Below, in pieces: positions 6,706 to 7,513 of a stretch of 7,513 bases of DNA (its first letter is position 1; each line of letters opens with the position of its first letter). A program made the position numbers and the translations under genes. Source of the stretch: a bacterium (lineage in GTDB: Bacteria > JAMCPX01); NCBI GenBank assembly GCA_021789095.1, contig JAJYJX010000119.1, positions 1 through 7,513 on the forward strand, in the 5' to 3' direction. The notes under the pieces are model-generated. The model saw only the letters and a list, made by a program, of their open reading frames with translations. It had not been told where the DNA came from and ran no database searches.

Positions 6706-7322
6706 TTCTTTTTAAAAGGTTTCTCTTCCCCAAGATACAAGCGTTTTATATTCTCCCTGTGAGTGAAGAGGAGGAACACGGTCATAAAGGCAGCGAATGT
6801 TATCATAACATCCATGACAGCCTTATTATGGTATAAAAACCATGCGATGAAAGGCAGGGACAAGGCTGCGGACAAGGCTCCGACAGACGATACCCTCGTG
6901 ATAAGGAAAGCAGCCAACCATACAATCAGGACGACCAGCGCAAAAACAGGATCTATGGCTATCAGCATGCCAAGGGTTGTTGCAATGCCTTTGCCGCCTT
7001 TGAATTTCAGGAACGGGGTAAAAACATGTCCCGCTACGGCGAGTATACCTGTAACAGCCATGAGGGCGTAGAAGTCCGGCTGTGCAAGGGATCTGAAATA
7101 CAGTTTTACAAACAATACGGGCAGAAACCCTTTTAGTGCGTCTATGACCAACACGAATGCGCCCCATCCCTTGCCCATAGCCCTGGTGACATTCGTTGCA
7201 CCTATATTGCCGCTGCCGACTGTCTTAATATCTATGCCCTTGCTTTTTGCAACCAGGTAGCCGGTCGGCAAAGAGCCCATCAAAAACGCAGCAATTAAAA
7301 TTAGAACGTAAACCAGAGTCAT
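6702..7322 (-). CDS. plsY: Acyl-phosphate:glycerol-3-phosphate acyltransferase PlsY
   Basis: This integral membrane enzyme transfers an acyl chain from acyl-phosphate (made by PlsX, not in this window) to glycerol-3-phosphate, giving lysophosphatidic acid. At 206 aa it matches the usual family length. Signatures run in order: GSLPTGYLVAK (16-26), GSGNIGATNV (36-45), DALKG (61-65), GHVFTPFLKFKGGKGIATT (98-116) and the C-terminal THRENIKRLYLGEE (187-200). About five hydrophobic segments span the protein (near 3-25, 55-75, 86-105, 118-143 and 150-188), and the tail is basic (KPFKKK). The start is constrained: an in-frame TGA lies four codons upstream (7335-7337), no alternative start codon lies between, and a later Met would remove most of the first helix. 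No Shine-Dalgarno sequence is visible. It heads the minus-strand operon and overlaps the zinc-ribbon gene by 4 nt. Confidence 0.96.
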   Translation of the reverse strand: MTLVYVLILIAAFLMGSLPTGYLVAKSKGIDIKTVGSGNIGATNVTRAMGKGWGAFVLVIDALKGFLPVLFVKLYFRSLAQPDFYALMAVTGILAVAGHVFTPFLKFKGGKGIATTLGMLIAIDPVFALVVLIVWLAAFLITRVSSVGALSAALSLPFIAWFLYHNKAVMDVMITFAAFMTVFLLFTHRENIKRLYLGEEKPFKKK

Positions 7323-7328
7323 GAAAAA

Positions 7329-7357
7329 GCAATATCAAGTATCATGCAATGCGTCAA
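7329..7357 (-). promoter_or_regulatory. Possible promoter for the plsY-pycAB-memo operon
   Basis: On the minus strand, TTGACG (7357-7352) is a good -35 match. At 17-nt spacing the -10 would be TATTGC (7334-7329); at 15-nt spacing it would be GATATT (7336-7331). Neither is strong. With either, transcription would begin within a few bases of the plsY ATG (7322), giving a leaderless or nearly leaderless message, which fits the missing Shine-Dalgarno. The alternative is read-through from the gene ending at 7431. Confidence 0.3.
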
Positions 7358-7403
7358 GAATGTGATAATAATTGTTATTGATGCACAAGTTTTTTGTATT
7401 ACC

Positions 7404-7437
7404 CAAAAAAAATGCAATAAGGAAGTTTGCTCATTCG
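7404..7437 (-). terminator. Weak possible terminator after the gene ending at 7431
   Basis: On the minus strand, AATG-ag-CAA can pair with TTGCATT around a 9-nt loop (ACTTCCTTA), with the two-base AG bulge on the 5' arm. A run of eight T follows. The stem is short and AT-rich and overlaps the proposed TGA stop at 7431-7433, so this is a marginal call. If it works, plsY needs its own promoter. Confidence 0.3.
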
Positions 7438-7511
7438 CTCAATCCTGCGATCCACCTAAGATATGTAAGTTTTTTGTTATAAAAGATGTTAAAGTCCTCT
7501 GCAAGTTTATA
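7431..7511 (-). CDS. Possible C-terminal end of an unidentified upstream gene (5' truncated)
   Basis: Read on the minus strand from the window edge, one frame gives 26 codons: YKLAEDFNIFYNKKL then TYLRWIAGLSE and a TGA stop. The amino-acid mix (Trp, Tyr, Phe, charged residues) looks like a folded protein end rather than random AT-rich DNA. A second minus-strand frame is also open for about 24 codons, so the frame choice is not certain. It would be the gene upstream of plsY on the same strand, 108 nt away. No family is recognised. Confidence 0.45.
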   Translation of the reverse strand, partial: YKLAEDFNIFYNKKLTYLRWIAGLSE

Positions 7512-7513
7512 TG

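Noticed and set aside
7367-7379. AT-rich dyad AATAA-TTG-TTATT upstream of plsY, with nearby TGTGA and TTGAT, considered as a CRP/FNR-type site
   Set aside because: The half-sites are not symmetrically placed and no complete CRP or FNR consensus can be assembled.
7387-7477. Direct repeat AAGTTTTTTGT at 7387-7397 and 7467-7477
   Set aside because: An 11-bp, T-run-dominated match in AT-rich DNA is expected by chance, and one copy lies inside the probable end of a coding region.
7381-7482. Plus-strand ORF of 33 codons starting MHKFFVLPKK near the window end
   Set aside because: It is short and AT-rich, has no Shine-Dalgarno site, and overlaps the more protein-like minus-strand fragment and the plsY upstream region.

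Overview
The window reads as ordinary chromosomal DNA of moderate GC content from a Gram-negative bacterium, most likely an anaerobe related to Desulfobacterota (the former Deltaproteobacteria) or Nitrospirota. This rests on three things: a periplasmic TRAP-type binding protein with a Sec signal and no lipobox, a two-subunit pyruvate carboxylase, and a Memo-family protein. The lineage is a guess from gene style. Nothing mobile, no CRISPR array and no RNA gene was seen.

Layout. Positions 2-670 (+) hold the C-terminal part of a secreted, beta-rich protein with an EF-hand-like calcium loop, closed by a strong intrinsic terminator (680-721). A short leader with a hairpin directly ahead of the ribosome binding site leads into an orphan DctP-type TRAP binding protein (819-2036, +). 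Convergent to it, and filling the rest of the window, is a tight five-gene minus-strand operon. In transcription order it is plsY (7322-6702), a double zinc-ribbon protein (6705-6190), a biotin carboxylase subunit pycA (6162-4744), a carboxyltransferase/biotin-carrier subunit pycB (4729-2891) and a Memo-like protein (2868-2065). The first two genes overlap by 4 nt and the later gaps are 27, 14 and 22 nt. The last 190 bases contain the plsY upstream region and the probable last 26 codons of another minus-strand gene.

How the genes fit together. PycA carboxylates the biotin carried on PycB, and PycB passes the carboxyl group to pyruvate to make oxaloacetate, an anaplerotic step. PlsY makes lysophosphatidic acid, the first phospholipid intermediate. 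The zinc-ribbon protein and the Memo protein have no settled bacterial function; their tight packing with these enzymes is the main functional clue.

I see no clearly new system. The most unusual parts are the TRAP binding protein (no permease beside it, about 65 extra N-terminal residues, a Cys-Gly-Cys motif, no canonical carboxylate-binding arginine) and the zinc-ribbon protein wedged between lipid and carboxylase genes.
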